Below are positions 1-8,110 of a stretch of 39,647 nt of DNA, piece after piece. The position numbers and the translations under genes were made by a program. Every line of letters begins with the position of its first letter. Within the stretch, counting starts at the first letter, position 1. Source of the DNA: an uncultured Sunxiuqinia sp. (GTDB lineage: Bacteria > Bacteroidota > Bacteroidia > Bacteroidales > Prolixibacteraceae). The notes beneath the pieces were generated by a model that had not been told where the DNA came from, did not search any database, and saw only the letters and a program-made list of their open reading frames with translations. Where the stretch lies: contig NZ_CANLZV010000023.1 of assembly GCF_947495665.1 (NCBI RefSeq), positions 1 to 39,647 of the forward strand, read 5' to 3'.

Positions 1-164
1 GAATCCTTTAAATGATTATCCAGCTCGCCATCTAAGGCCCCTTCCAGAAAATCTTTAAATAAAGGCAATAAAACATTGTCCGGACCACTCATCCCTTTGC
101 CGGACTTAAGCCCTTCAATTGCCTCTTTTTTGAACTTCTCGTAATCAAACTTTTCTTTTCCCAT
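1..164 (-). CDS. IS256-family (mutator type) transposase, N-terminal fragment
   Basis: Only about 54 codons are inside the window. The protein begins MGKEKFDYEKF and contains the stretch LLPLFKDFLEGALDGELDNHL at about residues 32-52, which matches the N-terminal segment of IS256/mutator transposases, where a '(L)LE-x-ALEGEMD-x-HL' motif precedes the DDE catalytic core. The start at 164 gives this frame; a nearby ATG at 169 is in another frame. The catalytic domain is not visible, so it cannot be said whether the gene is intact. The family call is from motif recognition, with good but not complete confidence. Confidence 0.75.
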   Translation of the reverse strand, partial: MGKEKFDYEKFKKEAIEGLKSGKGMSGPDNVLLPLFKDFLEGALDGELDNHLKD

Positions 165-225
165 ATCATGTAAATTTTTAAACATTCATTTTTGTTTACC
201 ATGACACAGTTTATTGAACACTCTC
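1..225 (-). mobile_element. IS256-family insertion sequence, 5' end (cut by window edge)
   Basis: The left edge carries the start of an IS256-like transposase gene reading leftward out of the window. Upstream of its start codon, about 195-225 contains a stretch with TGACACAG followed by TTATTGAACACTC; on the minus strand this reads as GAGTGTTCAATAAACTGTGTCA, shown here only in pieces of the strand: GAGTGTTCAAT then AAACTGTGTCA. IS256-family ends commonly carry a GTGT-containing terminal inverted repeat, so I place the element boundary near 223-226. The other end lies outside the window, so the inverted repeat and target duplication cannot be confirmed. Confidence 0.65.
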
Positions 226-275
226 TATTTGGAATATTTGTTGAATGCCAGGAACCAACAAGCTCACAAACACAA

Positions 276-320
276 AAGCCGAATTTTCACACCCACTCTG
301 TCGGCTTGAAAATTCGGCTT
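276..320 (-). terminator. Rho-independent terminator after the FAH-family gene
   Basis: Two perfectly complementary 13-base arms lie at 276-288 and 308-320 (AAGCCGAATTTTC and GAAAATTCGGCTT). On the minus strand the stem is followed by a short T-rich run. It starts 23 bases beyond the stop of the gene at 343-957 and separates that gene from the insertion sequence. Confidence 0.7.
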
Positions 321-342
321 ATTCTGTCCTTGTGTCTTCGGA

Positions 343-957
343 CTATTTCACTTCGAAGTCAAAAAGCTTTCTACCTTCCAAAAAGCCTTCCAAGCGGTCG
401 CCGATGGCTACTGGCCCCACTCCAGCTGGTGTTCCCGTATAAATCAGATCGCCAATTTTTAGGGTAAAGTATTTCGAAACCTGGCTGATCAGCTCATCAA
501 TGGCAAAAAGCATATAAGCCGAATCACCCTGCTGAACCAAATCTCCATTCTTCTTCAGCTGAAACTTAATGGAATTCACATCGGGCAAGTTCTCTTTCGC
601 CACAAAGTCGGTTGAAATCACGGCAGAGCGGTCAAAACCTTTTGCTTTTTCCCAGGGAAGACCTTGATCTTTCAATTGATTTTGCAGATCACGAGCCGTA
701 AAGTCAATCCCCAAGCCAACTTCATCAAAATAGCGATTGGCAAATCGGGGTTCAATGTTTTTCCCCAGGCGGTTAATGCGGACAATCAACTCACACTCAT
801 AATGAACCTCCTGGCTAAAGTCGGGAATGTAAAACGGGTCATTGTTCCGTAACAAGGCCGAATCCGGTTTCATGAAAATAACCGGTTCATCCGGAATTTC
901 ATTGTTCAATTCGCGAACATGCTCGCTGTAATTGCGTCCGATACAAATGATTTTCAT
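343..957 (-). CDS. Fumarylacetoacetate hydrolase (FAH) family protein
   Basis: This 204-residue protein is a short, single-domain FAH-superfamily member. Members of this type include acylpyruvases, oxaloacetate decarboxylases and related C-C bond hydrolases that use a divalent metal. Visible features are the N-terminal GRNYSEHV stretch, metal-ligand candidates E54 and E56 in HYECEL, D85 in GIDFTARD, the KGFDRSA segment at about 106-112, and the TGTPAGVGP signature near the C terminus. I start at 957 (MKIICIGRNY) because the family begins there; the frame is open upstream, adding an unconserved 18-residue tail. It is 84 bases downstream of the exonuclease gene on the same strand and may be co-transcribed. 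The substrate cannot be read from sequence. Confidence 0.85.
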   Translation of the reverse strand: MKIICIGRNYSEHVRELNNEIPDEPVIFMKPDSALLRNNDPFYIPDFSQEVHYECELIVRINRLGKNIEPRFANRYFDEVGLGIDFTARDLQNQLKDQGLPWEKAKGFDRSAVISTDFVAKENLPDVNSIKFQLKKNGDLVQQGDSAYMLFAIDELISQVSKYFTLKIGDLIYTGTPAGVGPVAIGDRLEGFLEGRKLFDFEVK

Positions 958-1041
958 ATAAACGAGTTTTGAGTCCAGAGCAAGGAGTAGCGCGTCATAA
1001 GGAGCTTGCAAGTCACTAATGTCCCGCTACTCACTGCCTCT

Positions 1042-1845
1042 TCAATCTTTCATTCTCAATTTAATGGCGGTCAGCACTTTTTTGGTGTAAAGCGGAAATT
1101 CGCTGTTAATGATCCAACCAAAATAACCTGGCTGCTCGCGCAAAACTTTTTCGACAGGTACCCCTTTGTTTTTCCCAAAGTTAAAAACCTCTACCCCATC
1201 TTCATTGTATACAATACGACCCACAAAATCAACATTCCGGTCATACGAAGAGAACTCGCTCAATGCACTGACATCATTTTGGATCGGCTTCGTTTTTACG
1301 CCTTTATTGTCCTCATACTCTGTCTCCTCATAAACATCCAACTGAGCCTTCAGCACATCGTAGGTGGCTTTGGTATCGGCCATCGCACTGTGAGCATTAA
1401 CCAGTTCCTGCTGACAATAAAATTTGAAGGCAGCTGCCAGGGTGCGCTTTTCCATTTTATGGAAGATAGCCTGCACATCAATAAACTTGCGTTTCTTAAA
1501 ATCAACGTCAACTCCAACCCGCAGAAATTCTTCAGCCAGCAAGGGAATATCAAAACGGTTGGAGTTAAAGCCTGCCAAGTCTGCTCCTTCCAAAAAGTTG
1601 GCCAGGGTTTTGGCAACTTCCTTAAATGTTGGGGCATCCTTCACATCTTCATCATAAATACCATGGATTTTGCTGACATGTTCCGGGATCGGCATTTCGG
1701 GGTTAATCCGCAAGTCACGCTCTTCTTCGCGTCCATCCGGATGAATTTTCAGTAAGGCAATTTCCACAATACGATCCGTAACAATATTGATCCCTGTTGT
1801 TTCCAGGTCGAGGAAAACCAACGGATTCTTCAAGTTTAATTTCAT
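1042..1845 (-). CDS. DEDDh 3'-5' exonuclease, DnaQ/Pol III epsilon-like
   Basis: The 267-residue protein carries the three exonuclease motifs of the DnaQ superfamily: FLDLETTG (D13, E15), the ExoII-type GFNSNRFDIPLL at about residue 95, and the ExoIII-epsilon HSAMADTKA, whose His and Asp complete a DEDDh site. The nuclease domain ends near residue 175. The remaining ~90 residues include VFNFGKNKGVPVEKVLREQPGYF, which resembles the small DUF3820/exodeoxyribonuclease X C-terminal module rather than a polymerase tau- or alpha-binding tail. I chose MKLNLKN at 1845 because AGAAAGA lies just upstream; an in-frame ATG at 1860 would add five residues. It lies between dnaN and the FAH gene on the same strand, but a strong terminator separates it from dnaN. 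It could be the proofreading subunit or a repair nuclease. Confidence 0.88.
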   Translation of the reverse strand: MKLNLKNPLVFLDLETTGINIVTDRIVEIALLKIHPDGREEERDLRINPEMPIPEHVSKIHGIYDEDVKDAPTFKEVAKTLANFLEGADLAGFNSNRFDIPLLAEEFLRVGVDVDFKKRKFIDVQAIFHKMEKRTLAAAFKFYCQQELVNAHSAMADTKATYDVLKAQLDVYEETEYEDNKGVKTKPIQNDVSALSEFSSYDRNVDFVGRIVYNEDGVEVFNFGKNKGVPVEKVLREQPGYFGWIINSEFPLYTKKVLTAIKLRMKD

Positions 1846-1916
1846 GGGTCTTTCTTTCAATTTGGCACTCTGCCACTTAGCAGGGCGCTATTTTATTTTT
1901 TGACTGATTCAAACAA

Positions 1917-1950
1917 AAAAAACCTAACAAAACAAATCTTGTTAGGTTTT
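1917..1950 (-). terminator. Rho-independent terminator of dnaN
   Basis: The arms AAAACCTAAC (1919-1928) and GTTAGGTTTT (1941-1950) form a stable hairpin. On the minus strand it is followed by a run of eight T residues. It starts about 20 bases after the dnaN stop codon. Confidence 0.88.
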
Positions 1951-1971
1951 CATCATGCTATTAGTTACAAT

Positions 1972-3102
1972 TTAAGCATTGATCATCATTGGCATCAAGA
2001 GCATCAATACATCCTCTTCATCAAACTCTTTTTCGGCTGGCAACAATAAGCCGGCACGTGTTGGATCCGATAGCTCCACTTTAACATCAGCCGATGAAAG
2101 GTTCGCTAAGATTTCCAACAGAAAAGTAGATTTAAAACCAATTTCAATTTCATCACCTTCATACTGACATTTCAAACGCTCAACAGCCGAAATCGAGAAA
2201 TCGATATCCTGCGCTGAAACGACCAGTTGGTTATCATCAATATGTAGTTTTACCAGATTACTGGCTTGATTGGCAAAAACAGAAACGCGCTTAACCGTAT
2301 TAAACAATTCCAAACGATCCACAATCATTTTATTGACGTTGTTGTTCGGAATTACCGAGTTGTAGCTGGGGTAGTTTCCTTCTACCAAGCGGCAAATCAG
2401 CTTGTAGTTGCTCAGCGTAAAGAAGGCGTTTTTATCATCAAACTGCAGTTTTACATCAAATTCTTCTTTCGGCAGCAGGTTTTTCAACAAAGCAGCCGGT
2501 TTTTTAGGAAGAATAAAAGACGACTCCACTTCAGCCTTGGCATCGCTGCGCTTGTAACGCACCAGTTTATGGGCATCGGAAGCAACAAAAGTCAGGTCAT
2601 CATTTCCCAGTTCAACAAAAATTCCGTTCATCACCGGACGAAGCTCATCATCGGCGGTGGCAAACAAGGTTTTCGAAATTCCATTCAACAAAACATCGTG
2701 ATTGACTTCGATGGTTGCCATCGCTTCTTCCTTCAATGCCGGAAGCTCCGGAAAATCCTCTCCGTTTTGCCCAACGATACTGAACTTTCCATTCTCGGAG
2801 TAAATATCAATGGCCGATGTATCTCCATTAATCTGGAACGTCAATGGCTGCTCCGGAAATTCCTTCAAGGTATCATTCAGCAGTTTGGCCGGAATAGCAA
2901 CATCACCATTGCCTTCCGTATTGTCCAAATCAAGGCTGGTAATTAAAGTTGACTCTAAATCCGAAGCAGTAATCGTTAACCGATTATCTTCCAGTTGAAA
3001 CAAATAATTATCCAGGATGGGTAATGTATTTTTCGAGCTAATCACCTTACTGATTGCATTCAGATGACTTAGTAATTCGGTACTGGAAACAACAAATTTC
3101 AT
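1972..3102 (-). CDS. dnaN: DNA polymerase III subunit beta (sliding clamp)
   Basis: The product is the ring-shaped processivity clamp that tethers DNA polymerase III to the template. The 376-residue length fits the three-domain bacterial beta clamp. The N terminus MKFVVSSTELLSHLNAISKVISSKNTLPIL and the segment TASDLESTL are typical of the family, as is the C-terminal VLMLLMPMM segment, which matches the usual 'LLMPMR' ending. The start at 3102 is chosen because the clamp begins at MKFVV; the open frame extends 17 codons upstream with unconserved sequence. No dnaA or recF lies beside it, so the classical dnaA-dnaN order is not present here. Upstream, 3103-3323 is non-coding and should contain the promoter. 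Confidence 0.97.
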   Translation of the reverse strand: MKFVVSSTELLSHLNAISKVISSKNTLPILDNYLFQLEDNRLTITASDLESTLITSLDLDNTEGNGDVAIPAKLLNDTLKEFPEQPLTFQINGDTSAIDIYSENGKFSIVGQNGEDFPELPALKEEAMATIEVNHDVLLNGISKTLFATADDELRPVMNGIFVELGNDDLTFVASDAHKLVRYKRSDAKAEVESSFILPKKPAALLKNLLPKEEFDVKLQFDDKNAFFTLSNYKLICRLVEGNYPSYNSVIPNNNVNKMIVDRLELFNTVKRVSVFANQASNLVKLHIDDNQLVVSAQDIDFSISAVERLKCQYEGDEIEIGFKSTFLLEILANLSSADVKVELSDPTRAGLLLPAEKEFDEEDVLMLLMPMMINA

Positions 3103-3323
3103 TCGTTTATCTTTTTTTATATTTTTCGATGGTAACTCTCTGAAAATAGCCATTTAATCATCCTTGCGGAATAATAGTTGTCCGGCTATTTCCTTGATCT
3201 CTGTTTTATTCTTTTGGTCTTTTTACCGTGCCTTTACAGAACGATTTTTTAGCACAATCATACGAATATACAAACTTTGCCTTTTCTAACCTATGCTTTC
3301 ATGCCAGATTTTATACAAAGTAA

Positions 3324-5738
3324 TTAACCACTATATTTTCGACGTCGGATTACACTGAATATCAAGCCAAGTACAGAAATCAGGGCCAAAGGAATGAGCA
3401 CATTGAACAGCTGCCAGAATAAGCGTTGCTCACGAATTTTAACTTTATCCAGCAAGCGAATTTGAAACGCCTGCGACCGCAAAAACATCAATCCTGTTTT
3501 GTCGCACAAATAACTGATGGCATGAACCAGAAATTCCTTATTTCCGAAAGTCTGCTGCGAATAACGGTCATAGCCCAAAGGCAGAATCTGAACCTGGCCG
3601 TTTCGCCTGGAAACCTGATTCGCAATCAGACTGCCATCCGCTATAACAATCATGCGTGCAGGCTTCGACCGATCCATCACCTCAATTTTCTGGGTATTGA
3701 AGTCAGTCAACATCCGGTTTTGAAACACCGAAGGGAATTGTCCTTCCAGCAAGACACCAGCCATCAGGTACTTTTCGTTAAACATGCTTTGGCTTGGGGG
3801 CTGATTGATACTTTGTAAACTGACCTCCAAGGGAGTCTGAATTTTCCGGGAATAGTTGGACGTATGCAAAACAACAGATTTCCGGATGGCCGGATCTTTT
3901 CCAACCGTGTCAATGGTACTCACAAATTCGGCCTTCAGCTGATTCAGGTTGCGGCTTAACACGTGCGCCTGCGAGGCTTTTAACAACGGAGAATAATACC
4001 AGGGAGCTGGTGTATATTTGGGGGGACTTCCCACGGGAGCAGTATTCACCGGAATCATCAGGCATTCCACATCCTGCACCAGGTTTGGATTAACCCGAAC
4101 GCCATAGCGAAACAGCTGATCATTCAAATTTAAATCGCGCGAAAAAGCCAGGGTGGTCTCTCCCCTGCTCAGGCTATCAAGACTCACGCGCACCGGATCA
4201 ATCAGCCAAAGCAGGTTGCCCCCACGCATCAGGTATTGATCGATGTAAAACTTATCCTGCTCCGAAAAAGCTTGCTTAGGGTCAGCAATCACCAACACAT
4301 CGGGTAAGCTCTCGGCCTGAAACAAAGCTTCGGCACGCATATCGGTTACTTGAAAGTTCTCGGTCAGCGTTTGCCGGATATCACGGGTTTCCGGCTCTGT
4401 TAGTTCATCTTGTCCTTGCAGAAAAGCAACTGTGGGCTTGTTGTCCGTCAGTAAAACGTTAAACGCCCGCATCAGCTCATATTCCAGGGTTTCAACCGAC
4501 TGGTTCAAATTTGTTTCCGGCGACAAGGACGGATTGTTTTTCAGTAGGTTAATCCCAATATCATAATCCTTATACTTAATGACTGCCCCCGGAAAAATCA
4601 ATTTCGTAACCGTCCCTTCATCACGCTGCAAGCGCAAATCCGTTGGACGAAGCCCCAGACTCACCAAGCGATCAAACAACTTGTTTTGTTCTTCGGTAGT
4701 ACTGACCAGCTTATACGGATCGAGCAATTCATAATGAACCCGATAATCCGCGTAGGCATTAATATCCTGTATTTTTTCCACCAAGGCTTGCTGCAGTTTG
4801 CGAAAGCCCGGAGGCAATTCACCATCCAGAAAAATATCCACTTTGATGGGAGCGTCAAGTTGCTGAATCAATTGTTTTGAAACCGGAGACAAGCTGTAGC
4901 GTTTTTCAGAAGTCAGATCAAGCCGAAAAAACCAGGCTCCCGCAACCAGGTTCATAACAAGCAATCCGCCCATAAGTATCGCCAGCTTTTTCAGTTGCTG
5001 ATTCCTTTTTTTCTGTTTTTGCTGAAGCAAAAGGCTGGTGACCACCAAAAAGAAAAAACTAAGGGAAAGAAAATAGATCAAATCCCGGGAATCCACCACT
5101 CCCCGGCTAACCGACAAATAATGTTCATTGATTCCAAGTTGAATCAGCATCTCACGAATAGCCGGCGAAAAATTCAAACCGGCAGCCAACTCAAATCCCT
5201 GGTAAGTCAAAAAAGAAACAAACAACGCCAGCATAAAAGCCAGCACCGGGTTGTCGGTTGTTGCCGAAGCAGCCAAACCAATAGCCACATAACCTGCAGC
5301 CAGACAAAATAAACCTATAAACGCCCCCCACGATGCACCGGCATCCCAGTTTCCGGCGGGGTTACCCAGCTGGTAAACAGTGTAAAAATAAACCAAGGTT
5401 GGCAGTAAACACAAAAGCACAAGCACCAGTCCGGCCAGGTATTTGGCCCAAACCAACTGCAACAAAGAAATGGGACGAGTTACCAAAATTTCAAGGGTGC
5501 CCGACCGTTTTTCTTCGGCCAGTAAACGCATGGTTAAAGCCGGAACCAGGAACAAAAAAATCCAAGGGGCCAGCGAAAAATATCCATCCAAAGTGGCATA
5601 CCCATTATCCAGCAGGTTGTAATTACCGGGAAAGACCCACAAAAACAAGCCATTGGCAATTAAAAAAACAAAGGCAACTAAATAGCCTGTGAGAGAACCG
5701 AAAAATGTGGTGATTTCCTTTCGAAATAAACTATACAT
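3324..5738 (-). CDS. GldF-GldG fusion: gliding-motility ABC transporter permease plus substrate-binding-like subunit
   Basis: The 804-residue protein reads as two proteins joined in frame. Residues 1-240 look like GldF: MYSLFRKEITTFFGSLTGYL, the LLAEEKRSGTLEILVTRP motif common to ABC-2 permeases, and about six membrane segments. After a basic linker (about 241-249, KQKKRNQQL), residues 250-804 look like GldG: an N-terminal membrane anchor, RLDLTSEKRYSLS, a long ABC_transp_aux-type periplasmic region and a C-terminal membrane helix (FNVLIPLALISVLGLIFSV). In Flavobacterium, GldF (~241 aa) and GldG (~560 aa) are separate and act with the ATPase GldA; all three were linked to gliding, though many non-gliders carry them. 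GldA is not in the window. The gene follows lpxB by 39 bases, so it is probably the last gene of the surE-lpxB operon. Confidence 0.9.
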   Translation of the reverse strand: MYSLFRKEITTFFGSLTGYLVAFVFLIANGLFLWVFPGNYNLLDNGYATLDGYFSLAPWIFLFLVPALTMRLLAEEKRSGTLEILVTRPISLLQLVWAKYLAGLVLVLLCLLPTLVYFYTVYQLGNPAGNWDAGASWGAFIGLFCLAAGYVAIGLAASATTDNPVLAFMLALFVSFLTYQGFELAAGLNFSPAIREMLIQLGINEHYLSVSRGVVDSRDLIYFLSLSFFFLVVTSLLLQQKQKKRNQQLKKLAILMGGLLVMNLVAGAWFFRLDLTSEKRYSLSPVSKQLIQQLDAPIKVDIFLDGELPPGFRKLQQALVEKIQDINAYADYRVHYELLDPYKLVSTTEEQNKLFDRLVSLGLRPTDLRLQRDEGTVTKLIFPGAVIKYKDYDIGINLLKNNPSLSPETNLNQSVETLEYELMRAFNVLLTDNKPTVAFLQGQDELTEPETRDIRQTLTENFQVTDMRAEALFQAESLPDVLVIADPKQAFSEQDKFYIDQYLMRGGNLLWLIDPVRVSLDSLSRGETTLAFSRDLNLNDQLFRYGVRVNPNLVQDVECLMIPVNTAPVGSPPKYTPAPWYYSPLLKASQAHVLSRNLNQLKAEFVSTIDTVGKDPAIRKSVVLHTSNYSRKIQTPLEVSLQSINQPPSQSMFNEKYLMAGVLLEGQFPSVFQNRMLTDFNTQKIEVMDRSKPARMIVIADGSLIANQVSRRNGQVQILPLGYDRYSQQTFGNKEFLVHAISYLCDKTGLMFLRSQAFQIRLLDKVKIREQRLFWQLFNVLIPLALISVLGLIFSVIRRRKYSG

Positions 5739-5777
5739 GTATGCTTTCGTTTTTTACTCAAACGAAGATAAAAAAGA

Positions 5778-6911
5778 TTAGCTGATTTTGTTTAACTTCT
5801 GGATCATCATCGCAGCGGCGCGTTGCGATGCTCCCGGCTGCCCCAGGTGTTGATGCAACTCATCATAACTCCTCTGTACTTGGCGCTGGTAATCTTCATC
5901 GGTCAATAAACGCTCCACTTCTGCACGGATATTTTTCACCGAACATTGATGTTGCAAAAGTTCCTTAACGGCCATCCGCCTCAAGATTAAATTAACCAAC
6001 GACACCCAGGTTATTTTCACCAAATACTTTCCAAGCCAGTAAAAAAGGGCACCGCCATCCATCCGGTAGAGCACAACTTGTGGGCAACGCAAAATACCGG
6101 CTTCCAAAGAAACAGTACCGGAGGCCAGAACCGCAACCTTTGCCTGCTGCATAATTTCGTACGATTGGTTATACAGTAAGCAGGCTTCCGGGTAAGCGGC
6201 CAACAATTCATCGTAAATAGAGCGGTCGATGTTGGGGGCAGCGGAAACTACCAGCTGGCAATGGGTAAAAGCAGAAGCAGCTTCGAGCATACGAGGCAAC
6301 AAGGACTTAATTTCCTGTAAGCGGCTCCCGGGCAAAAGTGCCAAAACAGGATTGCCACTCAAATCATGCTTCTTGACAAAGGTTTCAAAGTCAGCTTTAG
6401 AAGGCTTACTCATCACCTCATCCAAAACCGGATTGCCAACATAATTCACCTCATAGCCTAAGCCCTTGTAAAAATCAGTTTCAAAAGGAAGAATGGTAAA
6501 CATCTCGTCAACAAAGGCCTTGATCTTTTTGATCCGGTGTTTCTTCCAAATCCAAATTTTAGGTGAAATGTAATAAAATACACGAATACCATGCTTTTTC
6601 GCAAACTCAGCCATGCGCAGATTAAAGCCCGGATAGTCTACCAAAACCAGCACATCCGGCTGAAAGTTTAGCAAATCTTCTTCGCAGGTTTTAAAGTTCT
6701 TTTGAATGGTGCGCAGGTTCATCAAAACCGGCAAAAAACCCATAAAAGCCATTTCGCGGTAATGTCGCGTCAGCTGCATTCCGGCACGTTCCATCCGTTC
6801 ACCGCCAAATCCCCTCAACCGGGCATCAGCGTCTTGTTTTACAATTTCTGCAATCAGGTTGGAAGCATGCAAATCACCGGAAGCTTCGCCAGCTATAAAA
6901 TAGTATTTCAT
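5778..6911 (-). CDS. lpxB: Lipid-A-disaccharide synthase
   Basis: LpxB is the inner-membrane-associated GT19 glycosyltransferase that joins UDP-diacylglucosamine to lipid X to make the lipid A disaccharide. The protein is 377 residues, close to the usual ~380. It begins MKYYFIAGEASGDLHASNL, the conserved N-terminal motif, and has LVDYPGFNLRMAEFAKKHGI and YYISPKIWIWKKHRIKKIK, both typical of LpxB, then LLPGSRLQEIKSLLP in the nucleotide-binding half. The small membrane protein gene ends three bases upstream and surE precedes it. Together they imply one transcript. The organism therefore makes lipid A. Confidence 0.97.
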   Translation of the reverse strand: MKYYFIAGEASGDLHASNLIAEIVKQDADARLRGFGGERMERAGMQLTRHYREMAFMGFLPVLMNLRTIQKNFKTCEEDLLNFQPDVLVLVDYPGFNLRMAEFAKKHGIRVFYYISPKIWIWKKHRIKKIKAFVDEMFTILPFETDFYKGLGYEVNYVGNPVLDEVMSKPSKADFETFVKKHDLSGNPVLALLPGSRLQEIKSLLPRMLEAASAFTHCQLVVSAAPNIDRSIYDELLAAYPEACLLYNQSYEIMQQAKVAVLASGTVSLEAGILRCPQVVLYRMDGGALFYWLGKYLVKITWVSLVNLILRRMAVKELLQHQCSVKNIRAEVERLLTDEDYQRQVQRSYDELHQHLGQPGASQRAAAMMIQKLNKIS

Positions 6912-6914
6912 AAA

Positions 6915-7214
6915 TTAAAGGGCTTTCGAAACAATAACGAAAAAAGCATATAAAAAGGTGGCTAACAAAACTCCCCGTGCAGCCAGGTCATATTTTCGTT
7001 TAATCAGCAATAAAAAAAGCAACAAGTTAGGCAGCACACAAAGGGTAAGCAACTTGACCAACATGTTAAAACGCCACAAATTCTGAACGTATTCAGCAAA
7101 ATGAACTTCATTGTAGCGCGCCAAATACATCACCAAAAACATGATGAGTGGCAGCAACAAGCCCGGCCAAAAGCCAAACTTCAACTTATTGATATTGGTT
7201 CCGATTCCTGCCAT
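6915..7214 (-). CDS. Small three-helix membrane protein between surE and lpxB
   Basis: This 99-residue protein has three clear hydrophobic stretches: about 14-30 (FWPGLLLPLIMFLVMYLA), 52-69 (LVKLLTLCVLPNLLLFLLLI) and 80-96 (GVLLATFLYAFFVIVSK). No enzyme motif is visible. It sits one base after the surE stop codon and three bases before lpxB, so it is almost certainly translated in the same operon. A small membrane protein in this position fits my recollection of Bacteroidota gene order, but I do not know an assigned function. A role in the cell envelope or lipid A pathway is only suggested by the neighbours. Confidence 0.85.
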   Translation of the reverse strand: MAGIGTNINKLKFGFWPGLLLPLIMFLVMYLARYNEVHFAEYVQNLWRFNMLVKLLTLCVLPNLLLFLLLIKRKYDLAARGVLLATFLYAFFVIVSKAL

Positions 7215-7215
7215 C

Positions 7216-7986
7216 TTAAAACCTCCAGGTTCTCATTTGCTCATAGGTTGTCCGACAAGTCATATCGACATTCACCGGAACAATCGACACAAACTGGTTG
7301 TCCAACGCATGCATGTCTGTGCCTTCCTGGTCGGGTTCAAAATTTTTAAAATAACCAGCCAGCCAATAGTATTCCCGCTGATGTGGATCCGTGCGTTTTT
7401 CCAATTCTTCCACCCACTTTCCGGCAGCTTGGCGGCACACTTTAATGCCTTCAATATTGCCTTTCGGAATGTTCACATTGAGGCTGACAAAGGGCGGCAA
7501 GCCTTTTTCGAAAACCGACTGAAAAACCCGGGCCACCCACATTTTGGCTTTTGAAAAATCGGCATCCGGCGCATAATCGCACAAAGAGAAGCCGATGGAG
7601 GGCACTCCATGCAAACAACCTTCAATGGCTGCTCCCATCGTTCCGGAGTAGACCACACTGATGGATGAATTAGCGCCATGATTAATGCCGGAAATCACAA
7701 AGTCCGGAAGCCGTTCCACCAAATGATTAAAGCCCAGTTTCACACAATCAACCGGGGTGCCACTGCACTTGTAGGCAATGTATCCCTCTTCCTCCTCCAC
7801 CTTGGTGGCTCGTAAAGGCTTATCTACTGAAATGGCATTCGACATGCCAGACATGGCCATTTCCGGTGCAACAACTATCACATCTCCAAAAAGACGCATT
7901 ACCTCAGACAATTCTTTCAAACCTTTCGCCTGAATTCCATCATCATTGGTAATAAATATTAGCGGACGCTGTTTCATTTTTTCCAT
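7216..7986 (-). CDS. surE: 5'/3'-nucleotidase SurE
   Basis: SurE is a metal-dependent nucleoside monophosphate phosphatase linked to stationary-phase survival. The 256-residue protein shows the family hallmarks: FITNDDGIQAKGL near the N terminus (D15-D16 bind metal), VVAPEMAMSGMSNAIS containing the catalytic Ser/Asn region, the SGTPVDCV segment, ISGINHGAN (metal-ligand Asn) and YSGTMGAA. Two starts are possible, 7986 (MEKMKQRPL) and 7977 (MKQRPL); the second starts closer to the conserved core, so the first three residues are uncertain. It is the first gene of the surE-membrane protein-lpxB-gldFG cluster and a TAnnTTTG box lies just upstream. Confidence 0.95.
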   Translation of the reverse strand: MEKMKQRPLIFITNDDGIQAKGLKELSEVMRLFGDVIVVAPEMAMSGMSNAISVDKPLRATKVEEEEGYIAYKCSGTPVDCVKLGFNHLVERLPDFVISGINHGANSSISVVYSGTMGAAIEGCLHGVPSIGFSLCDYAPDADFSKAKMWVARVFQSVFEKGLPPFVSLNVNIPKGNIEGIKVCRQAAGKWVEELEKRTDPHQREYYWLAGYFKNFEPDQEGTDMHALDNQFVSIVPVNVDMTCRTTYEQMRTWRF

Positions 7987-8001
7987 TTTTTATGCGAACC
8001 A

Positions 8002-8009
8002 CAAAGATA
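8002..8009 (-). promoter_or_regulatory. Probable -7 box for the surE-lpxB operon
   Basis: On the minus strand the sequence is TATCTTTG, an exact match to the Bacteroidota -7 consensus TAnnTTTG. It predicts a transcript start near 7995, about 10 bases before the surE start codon. A TTTG lies upstream, but at about 29 bases its spacing is longer than the usual 18-20, so the -33 element is not secure. Confidence 0.5.
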
Positions 8010-8110
8010 ATCTTATCCCCTTGAATGGCTAAAAAATTCAAACCCTATTTTCGCCCGAAATAAACCAACTGACCAACAGACTCGTTAAACAAGTACTAAA
8101 ACGTCAGATT

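Noticed and set aside
1006-1755. 249-codon plus-strand frame opposite the exonuclease gene
   Set aside because: It is the antisense shadow of a gene with complete exonuclease motifs; its own translation shows no domain.
2266-2946. 226-codon plus-strand frame opposite dnaN
   Set aside because: It is the antisense of a well-conserved clamp gene; the composition is a typical shadow.
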